A DNA stretch of 64,000 nucleotides, taken from Streptococcus oralis. GTDB lineage: Bacteria; Bacillota; Bacilli; Lactobacillales; Streptococcaceae. The position numbers and the translations under genes were made by a program. The stretch is from the NCBI RefSeq assembly GCF_024399415.1, contig NZ_CP029257.1:1325501-1389500 (forward strand), in the 5' to 3' direction. Position 1 is the first letter of the stretch; each line of letters starts with the position of its first letter. The notes under the pieces were generated by a model. The model worked only from the letters and a program-made list of their open reading frames with translations, was not told the DNA's origin and made no database searches. Below are positions 20,101 through 28,157 of the stretch, piece after piece.

Positions 20101-21295
20101 GTTCCACAAAGACTTTAGCAGCCTTCTTATCCGTATTTTTAATCTTACTTTGAACCTGTGTTTCAACATTCCCTTCTTTTTGCTCAGCAAGTTTTGGAGT
20201 AGTTATATGATTACCATTTTCGGCAACATGGACTTTATCATGATAACTAAGGGTTACATCACGATAAATCCCACTTCCTGAATACCAACGACTACTTGGT
20301 TGCTTATTGGTCACTTGAACAGTAATTGAATTTTCACTACCATCCTTGTTTAAAAATTCTGTGATATCATATGAAAAATGATTATAGCCACTTGGATAAT
20401 GTCCGACAAATTTACCATTTACATAGACCTTTGAATCCATGTAAACCCCATCAAAATTGATACGAACATCCTTATTCTTGTCAGCTTCATTTAATGTGAA
20501 AGTCTTACGATACCAAGCTGTTCCACCATTTAACTGGCCACCCTCATTACGCGCGGGAGATTTGTGATCAAAGTCAAAATAAATACTCCAATCATGAGGA
20601 AGATTCAATTTAGACCAATCATGAACATCCACATCTTTTTTTGAAAAATCTCCTTGGGCATTTAGTTTAAAATACCAATCTTTATTAAAATCTTGTTTTC
20701 GTTCCGATAATAGCTGTTTTTCCTTTTCAACTTCGGCTTTGTTTGACTCTCTAGACAGCACTTGCGATTTTTCAGAAGAAGATTTGATCTCTGTGTCTGC
20801 TTTCACTTGGTCCTTTTCAGAAGTTTTTTTAGAATCCTCTTTTACTTCTGTTCCAGCTTTTACTGCAGATTCAACAGGCTTTGGCTTTGCCTCTTCAGAT
20901 TTCTGTTTGTCCTCAACCTTAGTTCCTTCTTCTACTTTATTTGGAGTTTCCCCTTTAGGACTAACCAATTCACGACTACTCTCGTTAGTAGGTGTAGTAG
21001 GTTCTGTATCCTTAGTCACTTTGTCTTCTGCCGATTCAGCTTTTGGTTTTACAAACTCACGCCCACCATTCTCATCAGCCTTTGCAATAGCAGCTACCAC
21101 ATCATCGGGAAGCTTATCTAAAGGTTGAGCTTGATGAACAGTTGTTTCTTCTGTTTTAGCATTGGATGAATCCACCTCCTCAGCTTGTACAGCAGAAATA
21201 CCAAATATACTAGCCCCAATCATTACAGATGCCGCACCTATTGCAAATTTACGAATGCTATAATGACAACGTTTATCAAAAAGTCTTTTGTTCAT
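14183..21295 (-). CDS. bgaA: Wall-anchored GH2 beta-galactosidase BgaA
   Basis: Surface exo-beta-galactosidase that trims terminal galactose from host glycans; its pneumococcal homologue also acts as an adhesin. 2370 aa. Order: YSIRK signal peptide, a Lys/Glu-rich region to about 200, GH2 sugar-binding, immunoglobulin-like and barrel domains, with acid/base Glu612 (WSLGNEVEEANG) and nucleophile Glu692 (YGSETSSAT), 80 residues apart as in pneumococcal BgaA. Then come several Ig-like modules (TAIYSDGSVEEKTVTWDVP type), two modules resembling CBM71 (each with RWT-W and GLLF/SILF-like motifs), three short modules with the pattern G-K-x-L-E-x-F-x-P-x-x-T-x-Y, two 37-residue repeats, and LPETG plus membrane anchor. 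GAGG lies 6-7 nt before the chosen ATG; the in-frame ATG at 21325 lacks a ribosome-binding site. It is longer than the commonest pneumococcal version. Confidence 0.95.
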   Translation of the reverse strand: MNKRLFDKRCHYSIRKFAIGAASVMIGASIFGISAVQAEEVDSSNAKTEETTVHQAQPLDKLPDDVVAAIAKADENGGREFVKPKAESAEDKVTKDTEPTTPTNESSRELVSPKGETPNKVEEGTKVEDKQKSEEAKPKPVESAVKAGTEVKEDSKKTSEKDQVKADTEIKSSSEKSQVLSRESNKAEVEKEKQLLSERKQDFNKDWYFKLNAQGDFSKKDVDVHDWSKLNLPHDWSIYFDFDHKSPARNEGGQLNGGTAWYRKTFTLNEADKNKDVRINFDGVYMDSKVYVNGKFVGHYPSGYNHFSYDITEFLNKDGSENSITVQVTNKQPSSRWYSGSGIYRDVTLSYHDKVHVAENGNHITTPKLAEQKEGNVETQVQSKIKNTDKKAAKVFVEQQIFTKEGKVVSELVRSETKNLAENETADFRQTILVNKPTLWTTKSYHPQLYVLKTKVYKEGQLVDVTEDTFGYRYFNWTAKDGFSLNGERMKFHGVSIHHDNGALGAEENYKATYRKLKLLKDMGVNSIRTTHNPASPQLLDAAASLGLLVQEEAFDTWYGGKKTYDYGRFFDQDATHPEAKKGEKWSDFDLRTMVERDKNNPSIVMWSLGNEVEEANGSPRSIETAKRLKAVIKAIDTERYVTMGENKFSRAATGDFLKLAEIMDAVGMNYGERNYDAVRRAHPDWLIYGSETSSATRTRDSYYNPAQILGHDNRPNRHYEQSDYGNDRVGWGRTATESWTFDRDRAGYAGQFIWTGIDYIGEPTPWHNQDSTPVKSSYFGIIDTAGLPKNDFYLYRSEWYSAKEKPTVRILPHWNWTEETLKDRKMLIDGKVPVRTFSNAASVELFLNGESLGKKEFTKKRTEDGRPYHEGAKPSELYLEWLVKYQPGTLTAIARDENGNEIARDSVTTAGEPARVRLTKEEHVITADGKDLSYIHYEIVDGDGNVVPTANNLVHFNLHGQGQIVGVDNGEQASRERYKAQADGTWQRRAFNGKGVVIVKSTEKEGKFTLYADSAGLTSDSATVATVSGKKENRHFVAFAPVKATTDVTTNPELPQTVTAIYSDGSVEEKTVTWDVPSDLLTSAGEKKVSGRVEGLETPAEALVKVIALDRWLPKVATVPVGTNAADLDKTVTAVLTDGSLIDTDVVSWTLKDPAALNKEGGRTEATGKLVDDDREVTATFIASSKETTSSITGLTVGDKALENFESGKTYYRVSLPYTGTIPSVGAQTTGYQVTVQQASADNGYQASLFLSDQKGDLVQTYLIQFVKEAPALKRLEVVVEGKETATEDQVLTYHVIGRYEDGSQTEFSASDIHLEAKSSDGGHLEVNGQNLLLYTKGRVTLTPRIDNQTEKTESVTTEVVIKENKVSKKIVKLHPVSVSTDINQQPNLPKEVGAEFDKGLPRKVSVAWDKVDEKELGHYHSFTLKGHVEGTDIEAQATVTVEGLQVSEEISLTVPKGETVQLPANVRTYHSNGTTIYKDVVWDQVPANFSQTEGVYEINGRLVGSNLTTKAHVRVSSQVVAGNNISKQWTGSQLPAAIVSNTGGDDSANTLNDLTVSRTPSDTKNRWTTWRTNTDNDWASILFGNSGDLTKRFVNNLSVDFYTDGAIGLPKEYVVEYYVGKEIPDLPSDVSHAQRDSNHPFNNPDNWKAVENLHAPNQLSATQTNHFTFDKVETYAVRIRMKKADGTSGVGLTELTVLGNKVVSSTSSEISIKVDGKDLEHFNPSKTDYYIPQSSKEITATASNNGLVTVVPATSPKGATRLILKAEDGTVLKEYRIFRNDERETSQPLAAENSAKILNVGDALQLPSEVTVYYPTSTNWTTDKLAVKWDAIPEHATEHEGTFEVTGHVIGTNLTTKMQVTVVAKGNQVISENPSNNETDSKAFASTTNDTQAASHDRIFYINDGKYNEDGRWTNWSRTPKNQETSVGLLFKKDGKIASQSIGKVAIQFFKDSGTDAPEKMVLERYIGPAFTEPSTISRYEENADHPFNKAENWAPISYKASGELVAGKPIEFNFEPVQTTAIRARMTRKATTNGLALVEFTAYSAGKGSEVETPSATISIDGKALENFDPNVTDYTLTTMGSKPKVTATTSGHGVVTVVDSGNANLPTLVRLVSKDGNLVKEYRLHFKSTFQTTPTEGVKNLVAETPSLEIEKTPLPFKEVIRENPELAQGQRRIVSEGQDGEKVDYIQVLGTTRSLVHSEERKAQDRIVEVGVKASISSSKGEEPAPVNEVPEFKGGANYIEAAVNEVPEYTGTLATVGDQAAPSVEKPEFKGGVNAVMALEHKLPEYHGVLATVGNEEAPVLEKPDYPVELLAHDQTIKPNVSVVKEEQNRLPETGEGESETAIFLAGVSLALSAALLTAKRKED
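14357..14578 (-). repeat. Two 111-bp coding repeats shared with the GH84 gene
   Basis: Units at 14357-14467 and 14468-14578 encode 37-residue blocks (PEYTGTLATVGDQAAP and PEYHGVLATVGNEEAP) homologous to those at 9179-9511. They lie immediately before the anchor region of BgaA. Confidence 0.85.
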
Positions 21296-21323
21296 TAAAA
21301 TCCTCATTTCTTTTTCTTGATAC

Positions 21324-21341
21324 AAAGTAAGCGTTTACTTT
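21324..21341. promoter_or_regulatory. cre-like palindrome upstream of bgaA
   Basis: AAAGTAAGCGTTTACTTT is an almost perfect palindrome around CG, resembling the CcpA operator. It lies 29 nt upstream of the chosen start codon and downstream of the predicted promoter, which would suit roadblock repression by glucose. Confidence 0.6.
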
Positions 21342-21390
21342 ATTTTAAAAAATAACCTCCTTCTGAATACACAAACAAGTACCAAGTTTT

Positions 21391-21420
21391 ATAATATATT
21401 TTATATATTAAATATATCAA
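21391..21420 (-). promoter_or_regulatory. Predicted bgaA promoter
   Basis: TTGATA (21415-21420), an 18-bp spacer and TATTAT (21391-21396) on the minus strand. The region is very AT-rich, so alternatives exist. Confidence 0.4.
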
Positions 21421-21610
21421 AAGGCACCTTAAATTGCAATTATTTTCCATTAATTTAACCCAATAAAATGATATATAAGAAGGGGTCATTTAAAAGGAAT
21501 AGTTGCAATGAAAATAGCTTTCGGTTCTAGACTCTTTCTACTACAAATTGAATTCCATTAATATCTTTTTTAAACTTCAAATTTATAGTTTATAGACTGC
21601 ATTACTCTAC
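21421..21610. other. Intergenic region between the HAD gene and bgaA
   Basis: About 190 bp without a recognisable gene. It contains only a 17-codon plus-strand reading frame (21509-21562) with a weak ribosome-binding site, which I do not call. Confidence 0.4.
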
Positions 21611-21634
21611 ATAAAAAGAAGGCGAACCTCCTTC
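21611..21634 (-). terminator. Probable terminator of the folD-HAD operon
   Basis: On the minus strand GAAGG-AGGTTCG-CCTTC is followed by TTTTT, a few bases after the HAD gene's stop. Confidence 0.7.
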
Positions 21635-21638
21635 AACA

Positions 21639-22412
21639 CTATTTTCCCTTAAATTCCGCAAAGGTCTGTAAGATTTTAGCTGCTACTGCTGGAGAAGGAG
21701 CTCCTTTTAGCTCTAACGTGTCATCTGCATATGGACTAAGACCAGCAAAATCTCCAATCTGGACAGAATAGAGCGACGTCTTAAACAGTTCAATATCGTT
21801 TTGGTCATTTCCAAAAGCGATGAAGTTCTCCCCACATAATTTTTCAACAGTTGTTGCCTTATGAGTATCCAAGGGATTAACATAAAGGCACTTTTCATGC
21901 GCATGATAGGAGAGATGAGCTAGCCCCAGTCTTTCTAACTGACCAAGTAGATCATCAAGCAAATCCTCGTGGTCTCCCATATAAACGACTACCTTAATCG
22001 GAGTCCCTAAGTTCTCGAGTTTCTGATGACGAGCTACCTTTAGGGGATCCACACTGGAAATAAATGGAATCTTCTCTACAATCTGACCACTATAGTCAAA
22101 GCAATCATCTACAAAGAAAGGGAGATTATAAGTCTGGCAATAATCCACTAGCGCCTGATAAACTCTAGCATTGAGATTCCTTTCAAAGATAGCCTGCCCC
22201 AGATGATAGGCTACGCCACCATTCAAACCTATAACCAAACGCTGACTGAGTTCAGGGCCTAATAAACCCAAGCAATCCCGATAAGAGCGAGCTGAGGCAA
22301 ATACAAGATCATGCCCATAATCTTCAGCCTTTAAAAGAACCTGCTGAATCTCCTCATCTATGGTCATGTAGTCAAAAGATAGCGTTCCATCCAGGTCAAA
22401 TACGAATTTCAT
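21639..22412 (-). CDS. HAD-superfamily (Cof-type, IIB) sugar-phosphate/flavin phosphatase
   Basis: Cytoplasmic Mg-dependent phosphatase of the haloacid dehalogenase class IIB. 257 aa, the usual length. Motif I is FDLDGTLS at the N-terminus (nucleophile Asp), motif II Ser lies in VFASARS, motif III includes the Lys in DTHKATTVEKL, and motif IV is AFGNDQNDIELF. The cap lies between motifs II and III. The physiological substrate cannot be read from the sequence. It starts 4 bp after folD on the same strand and shares its terminator, so the two form an operon, although no metabolic link to folate is evident. Confidence 0.88.
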   Translation of the reverse strand: MKFVFDLDGTLSFDYMTIDEEIQQVLLKAEDYGHDLVFASARSYRDCLGLLGPELSQRLVIGLNGGVAYHLGQAIFERNLNARVYQALVDYCQTYNLPFFVDDCFDYSGQIVEKIPFISSVDPLKVARHQKLENLGTPIKVVVYMGDHEDLLDDLLGQLERLGLAHLSYHAHEKCLYVNPLDTHKATTVEKLCGENFIAFGNDQNDIELFKTSLYSVQIGDFAGLSPYADDTLELKGAPSPAVAAKILQTFAEFKGK

Positions 22413-22416
22413 CTTC

Positions 22417-23274
22417 CTAGTCCTTGTTTAGTGTTCGAAGCGCTGCCTGATAGGTTTGCTCCATTAGCATGGTAATAGTCATAGGTCCAACTCCACCCGG
22501 TACAGGTGTGATGTGACTAGCAAGTGGTGCAACGGCATCATAATCAACATCTCCACAAAGCTTGCCATTTTCATCTCGGTTCATCCCAACGTCAATGACA
22601 ACCGCTCCTGGTTTGACAAAGTCAGCAGTCACAAACTTAGCGCGACCGATTGCAACCACAAGAATATCCGCCTTAGCAGCAATCTTGGCAAGATGATGGG
22701 TACGTGAGTGAGTCAAAGTCACTGTTGCATTTTTAGCCAAAAGAAGCTGAGCCATCGGTTTTCCAACAATATTTGAACGACCGATAACAACCGCATTTTT
22801 ACCTTCTAGATCAATCCCATACTCATGAAACATCTCCATAATTCCTGCAGGTGTCGAAGGAATCATAACTGGATGCCCAGACCAGAGACGCCCCATGTTT
22901 AGGGGATGGAAACCATCCACGTCTTTTTCGGGGTCAATGGCTAATAAAACTGCCTCTTCGTCAATATGTTTTGGCAAAGGTAATTGAACCAAAATCCCAT
23001 GCCAAGCTGGATCTTGATTGTATTTGGCAATCAAGTCTAACAATTCCGCTTGGGTAATGGTCTCTGGAACTCGCACTACTTCACTACGGAAGCCAGCAGC
23101 GAGAGCTGACCGTTCCTTGTTTCGAACGTAGACTTGGCTGGCAGGATTGTCCCCCACCAAAATCACTACCAATCCGGGAACTAGACCTGTTTCTTCTTTT
23201 AGTTTGGCAGTCTTTTCAGCCAACTGTCCTTGTAACTTAGCTGCAAGAGCCTTCCCATCAATAATCTGTGCCAT
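22417..23274 (-). CDS. folD: FolD, methylenetetrahydrofolate dehydrogenase/cyclohydrolase
   Basis: Bifunctional cytoplasmic enzyme that interconverts 5,10-methylene-THF, 5,10-methenyl-THF and 10-formyl-THF using NADP, supplying one-carbon units for purines and initiator tRNA formylation. 285 aa. Recognisable motifs: the catalytic Lys in [37 protein letters not shown], the Rossmann GRSNIVGKP, and [10 protein letters not shown] near the C-terminus. The reading frame could extend to a TTG at 23295, but the length of known FolD and the purine-rich AAGAGAAGAG before the ATG at 23274 favour the shorter form. It is preceded by a TGATATAAT promoter box and followed by the HAD phosphatase gene. Confidence 0.95.
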   Translation of the reverse strand: MAQIIDGKALAAKLQGQLAEKTAKLKEETGLVPGLVVILVGDNPASQVYVRNKERSALAAGFRSEVVRVPETITQAELLDLIAKYNQDPAWHGILVQLPLPKHIDEEAVLLAIDPEKDVDGFHPLNMGRLWSGHPVMIPSTPAGIMEMFHEYGIDLEGKNAVVIGRSNIVGKPMAQLLLAKNATVTLTHSRTHHLAKIAAKADILVVAIGRAKFVTADFVKPGAVVIDVGMNRDENGKLCGDVDYDAVAPLASHITPVPGGVGPMTITMLMEQTYQAALRTLNKD

Positions 23275-23304
23275 ATCTCTTCTCTTTTCTATCAAATATC
23301 CTCT

Positions 23305-23313
23305 ATTATATCA
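23305..23313 (-). promoter_or_regulatory. Extended -10 promoter of folD (TGATATAAT)
   Basis: TGATATAAT on the minus strand, 31 nt upstream of the folD start codon, preceded by a T-run. Confidence 0.7.
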
Positions 23314-23373
23314 AAAAATAACTCGCCATCCTAACACTTCTTTCCTAATGGACCTTATAGTCTGAAACTATAA

Positions 23374-23397
23374 GAAAAAGCCCTTGTCGAGCTTTTA
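23374..23397 (-). terminator. Probable terminator of the amino acid ABC/TfoX transcript
   Basis: The minus strand reads AAAAGC-TCGACAAGG-GCTTTTTC, a short stem with a T-run, about 25 nt after the TfoX-like gene. Confidence 0.6.
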
Positions 23398-23422
23398 TGC
23401 CTATTTATACTAGGTAAAACTG

Positions 23423-23743
23423 TCATGCTTTCTTTTTGACTTTTGGAGCCGGTAAGACTTCATACATCTCCTTGATTAATCTCATTAGAAATGATTTATC
23501 TTCAATGTCTTCTATCAAAATCATCTCCTTAGCTCCTTCATAAGGACGTTCAAGCCTAGTCTGTCCCAGTTGATCCATGACCACCTTCACAGGCTTCAGT
23601 AACAAACGGTTATCATAGATTCCCCCAATAATCTTCCCACGATAATAAAGGATATACTCTCCCATCATTGGACGATAACTCATCTCCTCTAGCTCTGATA
23701 GCTGTTCGAGAATAAAATCTAAATATTCTTCACTGGAAGCCAT
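23423..23743 (-). CDS. TfoX N-terminal domain family protein
   Basis: Small (106 aa) cytoplasmic protein matching the TfoX_N fold (EEYLDFILEQLSELEEMSYRP, then MMGEYILYYRGKIIGGIYDN). Only the N-terminal half of enterobacterial TfoX/Sxy is present, as is common in Firmicutes, where a role in competence has not been established. It follows the amino acid ABC ATPase gene by 33 bp and ends with a Lys-rich tail. It is probably the last gene of that operon, with no evident functional tie. Confidence 0.82.
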   Translation of the reverse strand: MASSEEYLDFILEQLSELEEMSYRPMMGEYILYYRGKIIGGIYDNRLLLKPVKVVMDQLGQTRLERPYEGAKEMILIEDIEDKSFLMRLIKEMYEVLPAPKVKKKA

Positions 23744-23776
23744 GATGCCTACTCCATTTCTTCTAAAAATGAGGTA

Positions 23777-24511
23777 TTACAAAACCTTACTCAAAAATTC
23801 CTTGGTTCGTTGTTCTTTTGTTTGATCAAAAATCTCCTCTGGTGTTCCATCTTCAACAACAACTCCATCCGCCATAAAGATAACACGGTCTGCTACCTCA
23901 CGCGCAAAGCCCATTTCATGAGTCACAATCACCATAGTCATCCCTGACTTGGCAAGGTCTTGCATAACAGCTAGAACTTCTCCAACCATCTCAGGGTCTA
24001 GGGCTGAAGTCGGCTCATCAAAGAGCAAAACATCTGGTTCCATAGCAAGTCCACGTGCAATGGCAATCCGTTGCTGCTGACCACCTGATAAACTCTGAGG
24101 ATAAGCCATCGCCTTATCTGGCAAACCAACTTTTTCTAACAGTTCCTGTGCTCCTTTCTCCGCAACTTCCTTGCTTTCACCTTTGGTTTTAATTGGGGAC
24201 AAAGTGATATTTTCCATCACTGTCATATTGGGAAAGAGGTTGAATTGTTGGAATACCATGCCCATCTTTTCACGCATAGCAAAAAGGTCATTTTTCTTAT
24301 CAGTGATATTAACTCCTTCAAAGATAACCTTGCCTTTACTTGCTTCTTCAAGTAGATTCATCGAACGAAGGAGGGTTGATTTCCCGCTCCCTGACGGACC
24401 GATAATGACCACAACTTCTCCTCGTTTAATCTCAAGGTTGATGCCTTTTAAAACTTCATTTTTCCCAAAAGACTTATGTAGTTCTTCAATTTTAATCAAG
24501 GTTTCTGTCAT
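23777..24511 (-). CDS. Polar amino acid ABC transporter, ATP-binding subunit
   Basis: Cytoplasmic ATPase that energises amino acid import (GlnQ/HisP type). 244 aa. Walker [17 protein letters not shown]-loop [14 protein letters not shown], signature [16 protein letters not shown], Walker [13 protein letters not shown] and the switch His in VTHEMGFA are all intact. Its ATG overlaps the stop of the permease gene (ATGA), so the two are translationally coupled. No substrate-binding protein is encoded next to it; the receptor may be fused to another permease or encoded elsewhere. The substrate (glutamine, glutamate, cystine or other) cannot be told from the ATPase. Confidence 0.93.
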   Translation of the reverse strand: MTETLIKIEELHKSFGKNEVLKGINLEIKRGEVVVIIGPSGSGKSTLLRSMNLLEEASKGKVIFEGVNITDKKNDLFAMREKMGMVFQQFNLFPNMTVMENITLSPIKTKGESKEVAEKGAQELLEKVGLPDKAMAYPQSLSGGQQQRIAIARGLAMEPDVLLFDEPTSALDPEMVGEVLAVMQDLAKSGMTMVIVTHEMGFAREVADRVIFMADGVVVEDGTPEEIFDQTKEQRTKEFLSKVL

Positions 24512-25194
24512 TATTTCTTGTCTCCTTGTCCAATATGTTTTTCAAATGCTTTCAACGCCACTGTCAAAACAGAGGTCATAATCAAATAGTAAAAGGCTGC
24601 AAATAAAAGGGGAGTCAACGGTAAATAAGTTGTTGTCGCTACAGTCGTTGCACCATTCCACAACTCCATCACCCCAATTGCCGACAAGAGGGAACTATCC
24701 TTGATAATGGTGATAAATTCATTTCCCAGAGCTGGAAGAATATTCTTGATAGCTTGTGGCAAAATGACATAACGCATGGCATTTTTCGGACGAATACCAA
24801 GAGAGTATGCGGCCTCTAACTGCCCTTTAGGAATCGCATTGATCCCCGCACGAACAGTTTCTGAAACGTAAGCTCCACTGTTCATAGAAATAATCAGAAT
24901 ACCAGGAATCAAACGAGAAAGATCAACTCCTAAAATTCCCACTTGGATAGTCGGAGCGTTGATATGCATAAGAGCAAAGGCAATCATAATCTGAACCATC
25001 ATTGGAGTACCACGGAAAATCCATACATACACATTTGCAAACCAGACAAGAGGTTTAAAACGTGAACGTTGAGCAAAGGCCAATAAGACACCTAGAATAG
25101 TACCAAAAAAGACTACCAGAATTGAAATCACTACCGTGACAAGAGCACCATAATTAAAATAAGGTAAATACTTTGGTAAAAAGGAAAAATTCAT
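24511..25194 (-). CDS. Polar amino acid ABC transporter, permease subunit
   Basis: Inner-membrane component of the HisM/GlnP family, 227 aa with five predicted transmembrane segments and the EAA loop [27 protein letters not shown] typical of importers (about residues 125-150). First gene of the operon permease-ATPase-TfoX. It is preceded by a near-consensus promoter. It has no fused substrate-binding domain, so it must use a separate lipoprotein receptor. Confidence 0.92.
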   Translation of the reverse strand: MNFSFLPKYLPYFNYGALVTVVISILVVFFGTILGVLLAFAQRSRFKPLVWFANVYVWIFRGTPMMVQIMIAFALMHINAPTIQVGILGVDLSRLIPGILIISMNSGAYVSETVRAGINAIPKGQLEAAYSLGIRPKNAMRYVILPQAIKNILPALGNEFITIIKDSSLLSAIGVMELWNGATTVATTTYLPLTPLLFAAFYYLIMTSVLTVALKAFEKHIGQGDKK

Positions 25195-25227
25195 ATTCGA
25201 TCAACTTTCTATGTGTTAGATTGTATG

Positions 25228-25256
25228 ATTATAACATGAATTGAATTAAAATGCAA
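25228..25256 (-). promoter_or_regulatory. Promoter of the amino acid ABC operon
   Basis: TTGCAT (25251-25256), a 17-bp spacer and TATAAT (25228-25233) with an upstream TG (TGTTATAAT), on the minus strand. Confidence 0.85.
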
Positions 25257-25349
25257 TCCTTTTTCCCTAATTTTAACAATTAACTTGATAGAATAGAGAA
25301 ATAGAGAGAAATCACAGTTTTTTTCTAGTCAACTACCTCTTGTTTATGG

Positions 25350-25355
25350 TAAAAT
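25350..25355 (+). promoter_or_regulatory. -10 box of the DUF1797 gene
   Basis: TGGTAAAAT extended -10 on the plus strand, 30 nt before the start. The -35 is weak (TAGTCA, 18 bp upstream). Confidence 0.55.
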
Positions 25356-25385
25356 AGTAACGATAAGAAATGGAGGAGAATCATA

Positions 25386-25616
25386 ATGGAATCACATTTG
25401 GTTAGAATCATCAACCGCCTAGAAGCTATGACAAAAGATGGCGGAAATCTAAAACGTAATTTTGAACGTGAAGGAGTTGTCGTCGCAGAAGTTGCATACA
25501 GCCACGACGAAGAAAACGGATCACTCTTCACCCTTCGCGATGTAGAGGCTCGTGAAACTTATACCTTTGATAGCATTGATTTGATTGCAATGGAGATCTA
25601 CGAACTCCTTTACTAA
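25386..25616 (+). CDS. DUF1797 (YkuJ-like) small protein
   Basis: A 76-aa acidic cytoplasmic protein of the YkuJ/DUF1797 family, widespread in Firmicutes, of unknown function. The whole family length is present (HLVRIINRLEAMTKDGG at the start, DSIDLIAMEIYELLY at the end). AGGAG lies 7 nt before the ATG. It is monocistronic, with its own promoter and a terminator, and is divergent from the amino acid ABC operon. Confidence 0.88.
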   Translation: MESHLVRIINRLEAMTKDGGNLKRNFEREGVVVAEVAYSHDEENGSLFTLRDVEARETYTFDSIDLIAMEIYELLY

Positions 25617-25651
25617 TATAAAAACAGCGGGCAGTAAGTCCCGATGAATGA

Positions 25652-25685
25652 GAATCCTTTTTGTCACCACAAATGGGATTTTTTC
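25652..25685 (+). terminator. Terminator of the DUF1797 gene
   Basis: Two-part stem AATCC-TTTGT-CACC-ACAAA-GGATT with a small internal loop, followed by a T-run. Confidence 0.8.
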
Positions 25686-25754
25686 TTACCTCCAATGTCG
25701 CTGGATTCTCCATAAATCCCTCTTTTAAAAACGACCACTTCCCAATCTTTTTAC

Positions 25755-25782
25755 TTGCTTTACACCTTAATCATGCTATAAT
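25755..25782 (+). promoter_or_regulatory. clpE promoter
   Basis: TTGCTT (25755-25760), a 16-bp spacer and TATAAT (25777-25782) with an extended TG (TGCTATAAT). Confidence 0.85.
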
Positions 25783-25795
25783 GAGAGTATAAAAC

Positions 25796-25812
25796 TTTGA
25801 CTATTTTTGACC
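25796..25812 (+). promoter_or_regulatory. CtsR operator upstream of clpE
   Basis: The complement of TTTGACTATTTTTGACC is a full match to the heptad repeat RGTCAAANANRGTCAAA bound by the heat-shock repressor CtsR. It covers the predicted early transcribed region, so CtsR binding should block clpE until heat or protein stress. Confidence 0.92.
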
Positions 25813-25854
25813 TTTTTTCTTAGGCCAAGAATAAGAATGAAATGAGGTAGATGT

Positions 25855-28113
25855 ATGCTCTGTCAAAACTGTAAAATTAACGACTCAACAATTCATCTGT
25901 ATACCAATATCAATGGACAGCAAAAGCAAATTGATCTCTGTCAAAATTGCTATAAAATTATCAAAACAGACCCAAACAATACCCTCTTTAAAGGAATGAC
26001 TGACCTAAACAATCGTGACTTTGATCCTTTCGGCGACTTTTTCAATGATTTGAACAATTTCAAACCTTCTTCAAATAACGTCCCTCCAACTCAATCTGGT
26101 GGGGGATATGGAGGAAACGGTGGTTATGGACCTCAAAACCGAGGCCCGCTTCAAACACCTCCTAGCCAAGAAAGAGGACTCCTAGAGGAATATGGTATCA
26201 ACGTGACTGAAATAGCTCGTCGAGGAGATATTGACCCTGTTATTGGTCGAGATGAGGAGATTATCCGCGTTATCGAAATCCTCAACCGTCGAACCAAGAA
26301 CAATCCTGTCCTTATCGGAGAACCAGGTGTTGGTAAAACAGCCGTTGTCGAAGGTTTAGCTCAGAAGATTGTCGATGGCGATGTTCCTCATAAACTCCAA
26401 GGCAAGCAGGTCATCCGTCTGGATGTGGTCAGTCTAGTCCAAGGAACAGGGATTCGAGGCCAATTTGAAGAACGTATGCAAAAACTCATGGAAGAAATCC
26501 GCGAACGCGAGGATATCATTCTCTTTATCGATGAAATCCATGAAATTGTTGGTGCAGGATCTGCTGGCGATGGCAATATGGATGCAGGAAATATCCTCAA
26601 ACCTGCTCTTGCCCGTGGTGAATTGCAAATGGTTGGTGCCACTACTCTCAATGAATACCGCATCATTGAAAAAGATGCTGCTCTAGAGCGCCGTATGCAG
26701 CCTGTCAAGGTAGATGAACCAACTGTCGAAGAAACCATTATCATCCTCAAAGGGGTTCAAAAGAAATACGAAGACTACCATCACGTCAAGTATACTGATG
26801 CTGCTATCGAAGCTGCTGCAAATCTTTCCAACCGCTATATCCAAGACCGCTTCTTACCTGACAAGGCTATTGACCTTTTGGACGAAGCCGGTTCAAAGAT
26901 GAATCTGACACTGAACTTTGTTGATCCTAAAGTGATTGATCAGCGTTTAATTGAAGCTGAAAATCTCAAGGCGCAAGCTACACGAGAGGAAGACTTTGAA
27001 AAGGCTGCTTATTTCCGCGATCAGATTGCCAAGTACAAAGAAATGCAAAAGAACAAGGTGACCGATCAGGATACTCCAATCATCAGCGAAAAAACAATCG
27101 AACATATCATTGAGCAAAAAACCAATATCCCTGTTGGAGAACTCAAAGAAAAAGAACAGTCTCAACTCATCCATCTAGCAGACGACCTCAAAGCTCATGT
27201 CATTGGTCAAGATGAAGCTGTCGATAAGATTGCCAAAGCCATCCGTCGTAATCGTGTTGGACTTGGAACTCCTAACCGGCCAATCGGAAGCTTCCTCTTT
27301 GTCGGACCAACTGGTGTCGGTAAAACAGAACTTTCCAAACAACTAGCCATTGAGCTCTTTGGTTCTGCTGACAGCATGATTCGCTTTGATATGAGTGAAT
27401 ACATGGAAAAACACAGTGTAGCTAAATTGGTCGGAGCCCCTCCAGGCTATGTAGGCTATGATGAAGCTGGGCAACTGACTGAAAAAGTTCGTCGCAATCC
27501 TTACTCACTCATCCTTCTCGATGAAGTTGAAAAAGCACACCCAGATGTCATGCACATGTTCCTTCAAGTCTTGGACGATGGTCGTTTGACAGATGGGCAA
27601 GGACGTACAGTTAGCTTTAAGGATGCTATCATTATCATGACCTCAAATGCGGGTACTGGTAAGGCCGAAGCCAGCGTTGGTTTTGGGGCGGCTCGCGAAG
27701 GACGTACCAACTCTGTTCTCGGCGAACTCGGCAACTTCTTTAGTCCGGAGTTTATGAACCGTTTTGACGGCATCATCGAATTTAAACCTCTCAGCAAGGA
27801 CAACCTTCTCCAAATCGTCGAACTCATGCTTGCAGATGTCAACAAACGCCTCTCTAGCAACAATATCCACCTCTATGTGACAGACAAGGTCAAAGAAAAG
27901 TTGGTTGACTTGGGATATGATCCAAAAATGGGGGCGCGTCCACTCCGCCGTACTATTCAAGACCATATCGAGGATGCCATCACTGACTACTACCTTGAAA
28001 ATCCAAGTGAAAAAGACCTCAAGGCAGTTATGACAAACAATGGCAAAATTCAAATCAAATCTGCTAAAAAAACTGAAAAAACAGAAGAGATTACTTCTGA
28101 AATAGAAGAATAA
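25855..28113 (+). CDS. clpE: ClpE, ATP-dependent Clp protease ATP-binding subunit
   Basis: Class I Hsp100 unfoldase that feeds substrates to ClpP. 752 aa. The N-terminal zinc-finger (CQNCKIN, then LCQNCYK, residues 3-32) distinguishes ClpE from ClpC. A Gly-rich linker follows, then AAA+ domain 1 (Walker [14 protein letters not shown]), a UVR-type coiled middle region ([11 protein letters not shown]) and AAA+ domain 2 ([26 protein letters not shown]). GAGG precedes the ATG by 7 nt. Regulation by CtsR is strongly indicated by the operator just upstream; its partner clpP at 50.9 kb has a matching site. Confidence 0.97.
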   Translation: MLCQNCKINDSTIHLYTNINGQQKQIDLCQNCYKIIKTDPNNTLFKGMTDLNNRDFDPFGDFFNDLNNFKPSSNNVPPTQSGGGYGGNGGYGPQNRGPLQTPPSQERGLLEEYGINVTEIARRGDIDPVIGRDEEIIRVIEILNRRTKNNPVLIGEPGVGKTAVVEGLAQKIVDGDVPHKLQGKQVIRLDVVSLVQGTGIRGQFEERMQKLMEEIREREDIILFIDEIHEIVGAGSAGDGNMDAGNILKPALARGELQMVGATTLNEYRIIEKDAALERRMQPVKVDEPTVEETIIILKGVQKKYEDYHHVKYTDAAIEAAANLSNRYIQDRFLPDKAIDLLDEAGSKMNLTLNFVDPKVIDQRLIEAENLKAQATREEDFEKAAYFRDQIAKYKEMQKNKVTDQDTPIISEKTIEHIIEQKTNIPVGELKEKEQSQLIHLADDLKAHVIGQDEAVDKIAKAIRRNRVGLGTPNRPIGSFLFVGPTGVGKTELSKQLAIELFGSADSMIRFDMSEYMEKHSVAKLVGAPPGYVGYDEAGQLTEKVRRNPYSLILLDEVEKAHPDVMHMFLQVLDDGRLTDGQGRTVSFKDAIIIMTSNAGTGKAEASVGFGAAREGRTNSVLGELGNFFSPEFMNRFDGIIEFKPLSKDNLLQIVELMLADVNKRLSSNNIHLYVTDKVKEKLVDLGYDPKMGARPLRRTIQDHIEDAITDYYLENPSEKDLKAVMTNNGKIQIKSAKKTEKTEEITSEIEE

Positions 28114-28120
28114 ATCTCAT

Positions 28121-28157
28121 AAAAAGAACAGGAAACAAGATTTCCTGTTCTTTTTTT
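28121..28157. terminator. Bidirectional terminator between clpE and the GyrI-like gene
   Basis: AAGAACAGGAAA-CAAGA-TTTCCTGTTCTT is flanked by A- and T-runs, so it can serve both converging transcripts. Confidence 0.92.

Noticed and set aside
21509..21562. 17-codon plus-strand frame (MKIAFGSRLFLLQIEFH) with AAGGA upstream
   Set aside because: Too short, not clearly like known short hydrophobic signalling peptides, and no Rgg gene beside it. Kept only as a remark.
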